64,000 nucleotides of DNA from an uncultured Selenomonas sp. Its GTDB lineage: Bacteria; Bacillota; Negativicutes; Selenomonadales; Selenomonadaceae. The translations under genes and the position numbers were made by a program. The stretch lies in NCBI GenBank assembly GCA_900552565.1, contig USAK01000006.1, positions 6,562 through 70,561 on the forward strand. Reading direction: 5' to 3'. The notes under the pieces are model-generated. The model was not told the DNA's origin. It worked only from the letters and a program-made list of their open reading frames with translations, and did not search any database. Positions 27,024 to 34,560 of this stretch are shown here, piece by piece (the stretch's first letter is position 1; each line of letters begins with the position of its first letter).

Positions 27024-27497
27024 GCGCAGATAAACCGTGCGGTGCTGTTTCCCCGGCAGCTGCACTTCGCGAAAGGCGCGGAAACCGAGCTTCTCGTACA
27101 TACGCCGCAGCCACGGATGGCTCGTCGCCGTGCCCAGCGTCACGAAGGGAACCTTAAGCTGCTTTTTGAGAACTTCTTCCAGAACGAGATTGATGAGCTT
27201 TGAGGCATAGCCTTTATGCATATGCTCCGGTGCCGTGACGACCTGCCCGATATGCGGCACGCCCTCGGGCCCGGGATTTGGTCCCCACGGCATGCGCAGG
27301 GAAACGGCGCTGACGAGCACATCCCCTTCAAACAGGCCGTACGTGGGATTCTTTGCGAGCCATTCGCGCTCCTGTTCTTTCGTCGCCGTAATCGCGGAAA
27401 AAGAAATCGGGTACTTCTTATCCGTCTGATAGCCCTCGTGCAGCACGTGGTAATAAGCATCGAGGTCATTTTCGCCGAGTTCACGGTATGTTGTCAT
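27009..27497 (-). CDS. GNAT-family N-acetyltransferase
   Basis: A 162-residue acetyl-CoA-dependent acetyltransferase: beta4/motif A region PHIGQVVTAPEHMHKGYASKL and the C-terminal HPWLRRMYEKLGFRAF. It is the last gene of a unit that also encodes an amino-acid ABC transporter and an MmgE/PrpD protein. This suggests that it acetylates the imported amino acid or adduct, as GNAT enzymes do in the Bacillus yxe and ytm S-(2-succino)cysteine operons (context analogy only). The substrate is not deducible from sequence. Confidence 0.8.
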   Translation of the reverse strand: MTTYRELGENDLDAYYHVLHEGYQTDKKYPISFSAITATKEQEREWLAKNPTYGLFEGDVLVSAVSLRMPWGPNPGPEGVPHIGQVVTAPEHMHKGYASKLINLVLEEVLKKQLKVPFVTLGTATSHPWLRRMYEKLGFRAFREVQLPGKQHRTVYLRKDLI

Positions 27498-27524
27498 CCT
27501 CTCTCCTCCATTTCCTGCAAGAAT

Positions 27525-28292
27525 TTATATACCAGCACCGTCGCGCAGCACATTGCCGCCAAGATAGCGGTTGAGGAATGCCTTCGTGCGTTCTTCACGC
27601 GGATGTACGAGAACTTCTTCAGGCGTCCCCGTCTCGACCACGGAGCCGCCTTCCATAAAGACAATTTGGTCAGCGACTTCACGGGCAAAGGCAATCTCAT
27701 GCGTCACGATAATCATCGTGACCTTGAGTTTCTTCGCGACGTCGCGGATAACCGACAGGACCTCGCCGACAAGCTCCGGGTCAAGGGCACTCGTCGGCTC
27801 GTCAAACAGGATGACCTGCGGATTGACCGCCAGCGCCCTTGCGATACCGACGCGCTGCTGCTGGCCGCCCGAGAGCTGCGCCGGATATTTTTCGGCGTGC
27901 TCTGCCATGCCAACCTGCCGCAGGAGTTCTTCTGCTTTCGCGCGCGCGGCTGATTTTTTTTGGCCCTGCACCGTCACCAGTGCTTCCATGACATTTTCAA
28001 GTGCTGTCATATTGGAAAACAGATTGTACGACTGGAAGACCATGGCCGTCTGGCGGCGCACGGCAAGAATCTCCTTGTGCGAAGCGCCGTGGAGGTCATA
28101 GCTCTGGTCATTGATGTAGAGGCGTCCGCCATCGGCACGCCCCAAAAAATTAATTGTGCGCAGGAAAGTCGTCTTGCCGCTGCCCGAAGGCCCGAGAATG
28201 ACGGTCACACTGCCCGTCGGCACCGTCATGCTGATATCCTTCAGGATGACTTTATCGCCAAAGGCTTTTTTTACATGTTCCAATTTTATCAT
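27525..28292 (-). CDS. Polar amino-acid ABC transporter, ATP-binding protein
   Basis: A 255-residue ATPase of the GlnQ/HisP group: Walker A GPSGSGKTT, Q-loop VFQSYNLF, signature LSGGQQQR, Walker B VILFDEPTSALDPELVGEV and IIVTHEIAFA. ATG 28292, with AGAGG 8 nt upstream, overlaps the preceding permease stop by 4 nt. It energizes the adjacent two permeases and lipoprotein. Confidence 0.93.
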   Translation of the reverse strand: MIKLEHVKKAFGDKVILKDISMTVPTGSVTVILGPSGSGKTTFLRTINFLGRADGGRLYINDQSYDLHGASHKEILAVRRQTAMVFQSYNLFSNMTALENVMEALVTVQGQKKSAARAKAEELLRQVGMAEHAEKYPAQLSGGQQQRVGIARALAVNPQVILFDEPTSALDPELVGEVLSVIRDVAKKLKVTMIIVTHEIAFAREVADQIVFMEGGSVVETGTPEEVLVHPREERTKAFLNRYLGGNVLRDGAGI

Positions 28293-29008
28293 ATCTTGCA
28301 CCTCTTATACGAGGAAAGCCGGTCCTCGAGCTTCGTGAACAAAAATTCAAACAGGACGCCCATGCCCCAATACAGGCAGGCAGCCACGATGTAGGCTTCA
28401 AAGTACTGCGAATTGTCCTCGCAGAACAGTTTCGCCGCGCCAAAGACCTCGATGACTGTAATGACGAAGACGATACTCGTACTCTTCATCGTCGAAAGGA
28501 ACTGGTTGGCAAACAGCGGCAGGGCAAAAACAACGGCCTGCGGGAAAATGACGCGGCGGTACATCTGCCACGACGTCATGCCCATGGCACGCGCAGCTTC
28601 AAACTGCCCTTCCGGCACCGAGGCGAGCGCGGCGCGGAAAATCTCGCTGAGGTACGCCCCCGTATGGAGCGTCAGGCCAATAACGGCCACGGCCATCGCC
28701 GGCACCTGCTCTACGGGCACATGGATGCCGGTCTTGCCGCGCAACGCTAAAAATGCCAGCGGCAGGCCGTAGTAAACGAGATAGAGAAGCACCATATTCG
28801 GGATGCTGCGGCAGACATAAACGTAAAGCCGGAACAATTTCCCAAGAACCGGGACTTCGCTGCGCTGCGCAAGGCAGCTCACGAGGCCGAGCAGCGCGCC
28901 CAAAAAGACACTCGACAAGGTCAAAAACAGTGTGACCTTGATGTACGGCAGGATAAAAGCAAAGCCCTGTGCTACGTATTGCCAATCAATCAAACTATGT
29001 CCATTCAT
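28289..29008 (-). CDS. Amino-acid ABC transporter permease (second)
   Basis: A 239-residue permease of the His/Glu/Gln family with about five helices and the coupling motif GAYLSEIFRAALASVPEGQFEAA. It starts 3 bp after the other permease, so the pair probably forms a heterodimeric channel. Part of the MmgE/PrpD-ABC-GNAT operon. Confidence 0.92.
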   Translation of the reverse strand: MNGHSLIDWQYVAQGFAFILPYIKVTLFLTLSSVFLGALLGLVSCLAQRSEVPVLGKLFRLYVYVCRSIPNMVLLYLVYYGLPLAFLALRGKTGIHVPVEQVPAMAVAVIGLTLHTGAYLSEIFRAALASVPEGQFEAARAMGMTSWQMYRRVIFPQAVVFALPLFANQFLSTMKSTSIVFVITVIEVFGAAKLFCEDNSQYFEAYIVAACLYWGMGVLFEFLFTKLEDRLSSYKRCKI

Positions 29009-29011
29009 ATC

Positions 29012-29722
29012 TTACGCCTCACTGAGTTCTGCAATATCCCGGCCGCCTTTTTTCCGTTTCTCAAGGAAACGGCCAAGGCGCGCAATCAGGAAAATCAAGA
29101 TGCCATAGATGATGGCCACATCCACGTAAAGCTCCAGGCTGCGCTGGGAATTGCCCGCCATGAGCTCAGCCTTGCGCATGATGTCGACAACGCCGACATT
29201 GAAAATCAGGCTTGTGCCCTTGACAACACCGATGACCGTATTGACGAGAGCCGGCAGTGCCATGTGAAAGGCCTGCGGCAACACGACGCGCCGGTACATC
29301 TGTACGGAGGTCATGCCCAGACTCATCGCCGCTTCCTTTTCACCCACAGGCACCGCGAGGATGCTCGAGCGCATGATTTCAGCGCCGTAAGCCGCCATAT
29401 GCAGCGTAAAGACCGCGAGCACAAAGGCTAAAGGCGGCACGCCCTTCATGCTGATGCCAATGTAGGAAAGGATTTCCGGCACGCCGAAGTAAGCGAGAAA
29501 AAGCTGTACGAGGAAAGGCGTGCCCCGCATGAAGGAAATGAACACGCGCAGCAGGGGTGCTAAGACCGGCACCTTCTGGATGCGCAGAATCGCGATGACA
29601 GCGCCGAGCAGTATGCCCACAATGGCGGAAAATATCGTCACGAGCAGCGTGATATGTACCATGCCGAGCAGTGTCGGAAAGGATTTTATCATATAGGCGA
29701 TGTCAAAATATGTTCCCATCAT
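29012..29722 (-). CDS. Amino-acid ABC transporter permease (first)
   Basis: A 236-residue permease of the same family: RGTPFLVQLFLAYFGVPE and the EAA-type loop AYGAEIMRSSILAVPVGEKEAA. About five helices. It partners the next permease and the ATPase. Two different permeases are typical of cystine and glutamate-type systems. Confidence 0.92.
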   Translation of the reverse strand: MMGTYFDIAYMIKSFPTLLGMVHITLLVTIFSAIVGILLGAVIAILRIQKVPVLAPLLRVFISFMRGTPFLVQLFLAYFGVPEILSYIGISMKGVPPLAFVLAVFTLHMAAYGAEIMRSSILAVPVGEKEAAMSLGMTSVQMYRRVVLPQAFHMALPALVNTVIGVVKGTSLIFNVGVVDIMRKAELMAGNSQRSLELYVDVAIIYGILIFLIARLGRFLEKRKKGGRDIAELSEA

Positions 29723-29752
29723 GCATTCTTCCTTCTATTGATAAGGGCCAGC

Positions 29753-30595
29753 TTATTCTGCCGGAGCCTCGGTATAATCTGCACCAAGATATTTCTCGGA
29801 AAGCTTCTTGAGCGTACCGTCTTCCTTCATGGTTTTGAGGGCCGCATCGATTTTATCAGCGACCTGCTGCATATCATCATCCTTGCGCAGCAGGAAATAC
29901 GTCGGGACCTGCGTCAGCGTCGGGCCCACCGTCTTGATGGGAAGGTTTTTGTCCTTCTGGGCGACCGACACGATGTACTCATATTCGCCGGCAGCCTGGG
30001 CGCGGCCCGTGGCAACGAGGTTCATCGTCTCCGAAGGTCCTTTGTCCGTATAGACAATCTCAATCGGCGTATCGGCCGTCTCGTTGAACTTCTTGACGAG
30101 GTCTGCGAACTCAGAGTTCGTCGTGACGGCTACTTTCTTGCCCTTGAGGTCGTCGAGGGATTTTGTCGTATCATCATCCTTCGGCACGACGAGTTTGCGC
30201 ACCGTGTAGTTGTTAAGCTCTTTCGGGAAGATGTACTTCTCATCGCGGGCCGGCGAATGACGCATCTGGTTGGCAATCATATCGACCTGCGAAGAGTCCA
30301 TGGCAACAAAGGCCGCATCGACAGCCATCGGCTTAAACGTGAAATGCAGGCTCGGGTCGCGTTTTTCGATTTCCTTGAGGACTTCGACATCGTAGCCCGT
30401 GAGCTTGCCATCATCATCCGTATACGAATACGGCTTGACCGTGCCGCGCGTTGCCACGACGATGTTCTTGGCATCCTTATTGCCGCTGGCGCTGTTGTCG
30501 CTCTCATCACTGCCGCAGCCGGCCAGTACGCTGAGCCCTGCAATCATCATGGCTGCCAGTAAGACACGCAGGAATTTATTTGGTAGTTTCATCAA
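29753..30595 (-). CDS. Amino-acid ABC transporter substrate-binding lipoprotein
   Basis: A 280-residue family 3 solute-binding protein with a lipoprotein signal: basic MMKLPNKFLR, hydrophobic core and lipobox LAGC (Cys27). The mature part has VVATRGTVKPYSYTDDDGKL, GYDVEVLKEI and DMIANQMRHSPARDEKY. This fold is shared with cystine-binding TcyA/YxeM-like proteins, but ligand residues were not assigned. Its start lies 20 nt inside the end of the MmgE/PrpD gene, with GGAGCG as ribosome site, showing translational coupling. Confidence 0.92.
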   Translation of the reverse strand: MMKLPNKFLRVLLAAMMIAGLSVLAGCGSDESDNSASGNKDAKNIVVATRGTVKPYSYTDDDGKLTGYDVEVLKEIEKRDPSLHFTFKPMAVDAAFVAMDSSQVDMIANQMRHSPARDEKYIFPKELNNYTVRKLVVPKDDDTTKSLDDLKGKKVAVTTNSEFADLVKKFNETADTPIEIVYTDKGPSETMNLVATGRAQAAGEYEYIVSVAQKDKNLPIKTVGPTLTQVPTYFLLRKDDDMQQVADKIDAALKTMKEDGTLKKLSEKYLGADYTEAPAE

Positions 30596-31889
30596 AAATC
30601 GCTCCTTCTATCCATTCTATGCAGTGCCCGAGCGTTCCCTCAGGCCATCCGCCAACATCCTTCACGATTCTGGCCGCAGTTTCATTTCCTGCTGCCATTT
30701 CAAGTTTTTCCTTTTCCTGAGCAAAGGTCAGCGGCCTTGCCGGCGACCCCTGCGGGTCGCGCACATCGGCCTGCCACTGCCTGCCGTCTCTTGTCAGGGC
30801 CGTCAGCGGCACGGCCCGCTCAGCAAGCGGCAGTGCCGGCACATCGTAAGCCCGCTGAATTTTCAGCAGGTCCTTTAAGAATTCTGCAGGCACTTTGCTG
30901 CGCCTGAAAGCCGCATCATCGATATGCCCATACGTCAAAACCTGCCAGATGACATATTCCACGGAAAACTGGCCTTCGCGGCCCGTCTGCGGCTTTTGGT
31001 AACGCAGCGCCCTGTCTGCTCCCGGCGGGAAATGCGCCGTGAGGCTCTCGACATCCGCCATGCGCAGTCCTTCCTTGTAGAGCTTTTCTGCCCCATCGGC
31101 TGCACAGATGGCAGCCGAGCAGTACATATGGCGCTTCATCCAGAGCCCCGGGCGGATGACCTGTCCAGGGCTTAGCCAATCGCTTTGAAACTTGTCTTTG
31201 GCAAATTTGCATTGGCTGTCTGAAAATACCGCGAGCCAGCCCGTTTCATCATTGAAGAGATTCGTGCGGGCCGTGAGTCCGGCCTCAACAAGGCATGCAG
31301 CCTGCAGCGCATGGGCCGCAGCAAAGCCTGCATGCAGCGGCTTGCCGTCGGAGCCAGCCTCAAAGGCCATGCCCGCTGACTGCGTAGCCGCAAGTGACAG
31401 GACCATCGCTGCTTTCTCCCCCTGCCAATGGTGCAGGCGGCTAAGTGCGGCGGCCGCTCCGAGTACACCGATGGTGCCCGTTGCGTGCCAGCCCTGCCGG
31501 CGGTGCTCCGGATTGAGCCGTTTTCCCAAGAGCCCTTCAAGCTCGGCGCCTGCAATATAGGCCGCGAGAAAATCATGGACCGAATCCTCCGGACAGGCCG
31601 CAGCCAGCAGCGCAGAATAAAGCACCGTGCTGAAATGGCCGGTAAGATTTGCCTGTGCATCATCAAAATCGAGGAAGTGCGAAGCAAATCCATAAAGAAG
31701 GGCCTTGTCCTCCGGACGGTCCGCAGAGATGCACCGAGAAAGTTTCTTCACGGCCGGTTCCTGACGTGCGGCCAGAAGGGCGGCAAGATAATCAACGAAA
31801 GCAAGCTTTGCCTGCCCGATGAGGTCTTCACGCCCTTGAAGGTCTACTGACGCAATCAGGCGGACGGCCAGTTCCGTATTTTCATCCAT
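30576..31889 (-). CDS. MmgE/PrpD-family protein
   Basis: A 437-residue protein of the family containing 2-methylcitrate dehydratase and iminosuccinate-related enzymes: FLDFDDAQANLTGHFSTVLY, RRQGWHATGTIGVLGAAAAL and AGFAAAHALQAACLVEAGL. It is likely a hydro-lyase or epimerase-like enzyme. Citrate-cycle neighbours are absent. Instead it leads an amino-acid ABC transporter and a GNAT gene, the set seen in Bacillus yxe (YxeQ being MmgE/PrpD). A role in breaking down an imported succinylated or otherwise modified amino acid is plausible but unproven. Confidence 0.85.
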   Translation of the reverse strand: MDENTELAVRLIASVDLQGREDLIGQAKLAFVDYLAALLAARQEPAVKKLSRCISADRPEDKALLYGFASHFLDFDDAQANLTGHFSTVLYSALLAAACPEDSVHDFLAAYIAGAELEGLLGKRLNPEHRRQGWHATGTIGVLGAAAALSRLHHWQGEKAAMVLSLAATQSAGMAFEAGSDGKPLHAGFAAAHALQAACLVEAGLTARTNLFNDETGWLAVFSDSQCKFAKDKFQSDWLSPGQVIRPGLWMKRHMYCSAAICAADGAEKLYKEGLRMADVESLTAHFPPGADRALRYQKPQTGREGQFSVEYVIWQVLTYGHIDDAAFRRSKVPAEFLKDLLKIQRAYDVPALPLAERAVPLTALTRDGRQWQADVRDPQGSPARPLTFAQEKEKLEMAAGNETAARIVKDVGGWPEGTLGHCIEWIEGAIFDETTK

Positions 31890-31940
31890 GCCTTTTCCTT
31901 CTTCCTTTCCTATGAGCCTGTCAGCTTCTTTTCCCTTATA

Positions 31941-33029
31941 TTATTTTGCAAACTTTGCAGCGCGGTCGTTCGGCTCGAGCCAGCGGCTGTCATCCGGTCC
32001 TTTCGGTACAATGCGCTTGAGGTCTGCAAACGGCGTGTGGTCGACATAATAGAAGCGTTTGCGCATAGCATCGAAGTCCGTGTTGTTGCCAAACGCCGGA
32101 TTCGAGTAGAGGTCCTTCGCGTAATTCCAGAGATTCGGGTAATCGACAAGGCGTTTTTTGTTGACGAAGTACTTCTGATAGAAAACGAGGTCAAAGCGCG
32201 AAAGCGTCACGAACAGGCGGATATCCGGCAGCGTGATTGTATCGCCCATGAGATAGCGGCGCGTCGAAAGACGTTCTTCGAGCCAGTCAAGGCGGTCAAA
32301 AATCTTATCGTAGTAGAATTCATATTCTTCCTGCGTGCCGACGAGAGCTGCGAGGTTGACGGCGAGGTTGACATCGGCGTAAAGGATGATGTTCAGCGCA
32401 TCAATGTCCTCACGAAGGTCTTCCGGATAGATATCCGGAGCATCCTTGGCGATGTAATCCTTAAAAGCCACGGCGAGTTCGGCATCGAGCACATGGTAGT
32501 CATTGTTGACGACCTTGCCCGTCTTGACATCGACGAGGGCCGGCACCGTTGCGCGCTGGTCAAAGTCAGGGTCTGCCTTTTTATAGCACTCGCCGAGGGA
32601 ATGCACGCCGAGCACCGGGTCTTTTTCTTCGGGGTCGAGCGTGAAGAACCAGTCGCCGACGACACCAGCCGGACGCAGCGGGTCAACAACGCCCTTCGAG
32701 ATAACCTTGTCAAGTCCGAGAAGGTCAATCGCAATCGAGATGCGGTTGGCCCAAGGGCAGTGGCGCGACCAGATGAGACGGTAGCGGTTGGCTTCCACCG
32801 GCAGCTCGCCCGTCAGGAAGCTCGCCGTGAACTGCGGCTCTTCCTCATCGCTGTATTTCTTGCGGCGGTTGAAGTTCGAGGCATCGCGGCCATCATACTC
32901 TTTCTGTTCGCCGTTAGCGCGCGGGTTCGTCGTCTGCAGTTCCGAAAAATCAATCGGGCACGGGTCCATCGCACGCTTGAATTCTACTTTTTTTCTCTCT
33001 TTTGCAATATCCTGATCTTTGATAGCCAT
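31941..33029 (-). CDS. Xi-class glutathione transferase / glutathionyl-hydroquinone reductase homologue
   Basis: A 362-residue Omega/Xi-type GST (ECM4/YqjG family): N-terminal WSRHCPWANRISIAIDLLGL with the active-site Cys in CPWA, DWFFTLDPEEKDPVLGVHSL, TVPALVDVKTGKVVNNDYHV and the C-terminal helical part DTITLPDIRLFVTLSRFDLVF. Such enzymes reduce glutathionyl-quinones in aerobes. ATG 33029 follows AAGAGGA. Only 51 bp separate it from the MmgE/PrpD gene, so it may be first in that operon. No glutathione synthesis gene is visible here, so the thiol partner is open. Confidence 0.88.
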   Translation of the reverse strand: MAIKDQDIAKERKKVEFKRAMDPCPIDFSELQTTNPRANGEQKEYDGRDASNFNRRKKYSDEEEPQFTASFLTGELPVEANRYRLIWSRHCPWANRISIAIDLLGLDKVISKGVVDPLRPAGVVGDWFFTLDPEEKDPVLGVHSLGECYKKADPDFDQRATVPALVDVKTGKVVNNDYHVLDAELAVAFKDYIAKDAPDIYPEDLREDIDALNIILYADVNLAVNLAALVGTQEEYEFYYDKIFDRLDWLEERLSTRRYLMGDTITLPDIRLFVTLSRFDLVFYQKYFVNKKRLVDYPNLWNYAKDLYSNPAFGNNTDFDAMRKRFYYVDHTPFADLKRIVPKGPDDSRWLEPNDRAAKFAK

Positions 33030-33070
33030 ATGATTTTCCTCTTTTCTTCTTTCAATCTAAAAATTAGCAC

Positions 33071-33211
33071 AAAAAAGGAGACTCCAAGCGAGCCTATGGA
33101 ACTGTTCAAAAAATGACTGTGCCTTAGTGGGCTCCATTGTCATCCTTCGAGACAAAATTCATTCCATATGCTGCTCAGAGTCTCCAATTCTTTTGGTCAA
33201 CTCATCTTATG
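33071..33211 (-). ncRNA. Unidentified structured RNA (small RNA or riboswitch-like leader)
   Basis: A promoter drives about 141 nt that fold as a long rod. GGAGACTC (33185-33178) pairs with GAGTCTCC (33084-33077), GAGC with GCTC, and TATGGAA with TTCCATA. These enclose an internal bubble and an apical stem ATGAC/GTCAT. The 3' end is TTTTTT (33076-33071), so the outer helix acts as terminator. The shape resembles 6S RNA, but no conserved 6S sequence was recognised. Because the GST gene starts 42 nt later, it could instead be a ligand-sensing leader. Confidence 0.55.
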
Positions 33212-33217
33212 GGCTTA

Positions 33218-33246
33218 ATCATATCAGTAAAAACATATATTGTCAA
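33218..33246 (-). promoter_or_regulatory. Promoter of the structured RNA
   Basis: TTGACA (33246-33241) and TATGAT (33223-33218) with a 17-nt spacer on the minus strand, close to consensus. Confidence 0.8.
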
Positions 33247-33275
33247 TATGTTTTGTATAAATTTTTTGAGAAAAT

Positions 33276-33308
33276 AAAAAAAGACCGCATGGCCTGCATA
33301 CGGTCTTT
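33276..33308 (-). terminator. Terminator of the tRNA-Val pair
   Basis: AAAGACCG-c-ATG and CAT-a-CGGTCTTT form a hairpin just after the second tRNA, T-rich in the minus direction. Confidence 0.8.
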
Positions 33309-33318
33309 ATCTTCATCT

Positions 33319-33395
33319 TGGTGCTCGCTGAGGGATTCGAACCCCCGACCCCCTCCATGTGACGGAGATGCTCTAGCCAACTGAGCTAAGCGAGC
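33319..33395 (-). tRNA. tRNA-Val (anticodon CAC)
   Basis: A full cloverleaf: acceptor GCTCGCT pairs with AGCGAGC, D arm GCTC/GAGC, anticodon stem TCTCC/GGAGG with loop GTCACAT (anticodon CAC, codon GUG), T loop TTCGAAT. The CCA end is encoded. Transcribed after the tRNA-Val(GAC) gene from a shared promoter. Confidence 0.93.
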
Positions 33396-33442
33396 ATATC
33401 AAAAAAGGTTTCGTCGTTTGACGAAACCTCATCTTACTTAAA

Positions 33443-33519
33443 TGGTGGGGTTAACAGAATTCGAATCTGTGACCTCCTCGATGTCAACGAGACACTCTAA
33501 CCAACTGAGCTATAACCCC
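33443..33519 (-). tRNA. tRNA-Val (anticodon GAC)
   Basis: Acceptor GGGGTTA pairs with TAACCCC. Anticodon loop TTGACAT gives GAC, reading GUC and GUU. T loop TTCGAAT and an encoded CCA are present. First of two valine tRNA genes. Confidence 0.93.
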
Positions 33520-33539
33520 ATGTCTTAACGACAAGATTT

Positions 33540-33568
33540 ATTATACGGGAACACAAGAGAAATGTCAA
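33540..33568 (-). promoter_or_regulatory. tRNA-Val promoter
   Basis: Perfect TTGACA (33568-33563) and TATAAT (33545-33540), 17-nt spacer, minus strand. Confidence 0.85.
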
Positions 33569-33671
33569 CAACAAAATCAAAATTTCTTGGAAAATTTTTC
33601 GACCCTCTCCACCCACGTTGCGTGTTATAATAGGAAACGAACACAAAGTAACAGGTTTGGGGGTATTATAT

Positions 33672-34394
33672 ATGAAGGATTTACTCGATGTCCACATGCA
33701 TACGCTGGCCAGCGGCCATGCCTACAACACAATTCGTGAAATGATTGCCGCGGGCAAAAAGAATGGCATGCAGTTGGTCGGCATCGCTGACCATGCACCG
33801 GCCATGCCAAGCTCGACACATCGTTTCTATTTTGAGAATCTGCGCATTTTCGACCGCAAAGCCTATGGCGATGAGGCCGGCGTTGAACTGCTCATGGGCG
33901 TAGAGCTCAACATCCTCAATACGACGGGCAAGGTCGACCTTGGGGAAAAGGCCCTGCGCTCTGTCGATTATGCGATTGCCAGTCTGCACGATCCCTGCAT
34001 CAACCCCGGTAGCGTACTCGACAATACGACAGCCATCATGAGCGCCATGTTCATCCCGCAGGTCAAGATTATCGGCCATCCGGACAATCCGACCTTCCCT
34101 GTTGATTTCGACCAGATTGCCAAAGCTGCCAAAGAACGCCATGTCCTGCTCGAATGCAACAACAGCTCCTACCGTCCGGGCGGCAGCCGTGAAGGTTCGC
34201 GCGAACTCGCCAAGAAAATGCTGCAGGCCTGCAAGAAATACGGCACGCACGTCATCATGGGCAGCGATGCGCACATCGACCTCGATGTCGGCAACCACCT
34301 GAATTCACAGCAGGTCCTTGCCGCTGCTGATTTCCCGGAAGAGCTCGTCATCAACGGCTCGCCGGAAGCTTTCAAGGAATGGATTCGCGAATAA
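33672..34394 (+). CDS. PHP-domain phosphoesterase (YcdX-like)
   Basis: A 240-residue PHP-fold protein with metal-binding motifs DVHMHTLASGHA, GIADHAPAMP, MGVELNIL, IGHPDNPTFPVD and GSDAHIDLDVGNH, as in YcdX-type phosphatases that bind three metals. Family members remove phosphate from small metabolites; histidinol phosphate is only one possibility and no his genes are near. ATG 33672 with GGGGGT upstream is chosen over a start 54 nt earlier that lacks a site. Confidence 0.88.
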   Translation: MKDLLDVHMHTLASGHAYNTIREMIAAGKKNGMQLVGIADHAPAMPSSTHRFYFENLRIFDRKAYGDEAGVELLMGVELNILNTTGKVDLGEKALRSVDYAIASLHDPCINPGSVLDNTTAIMSAMFIPQVKIIGHPDNPTFPVDFDQIAKAAKERHVLLECNNSSYRPGGSREGSRELAKKMLQACKKYGTHVIMGSDAHIDLDVGNHLNSQQVLAAADFPEELVINGSPEAFKEWIRE

Positions 34395-34560
34395 ATTCGT
34401 CAGATATTCGGCATATGACTTTTTTATAGCATTTGTCCCGTATTTTACTGGAGAACGCCTCTGTCGTATTGACGGAGGCGTTTTTCTCTCATATAATAGT
34501 AACATTGTAAAGATATATGATCCATCTTTAACGAGAGAAAGAAAAGGGAATGGTAGAACA

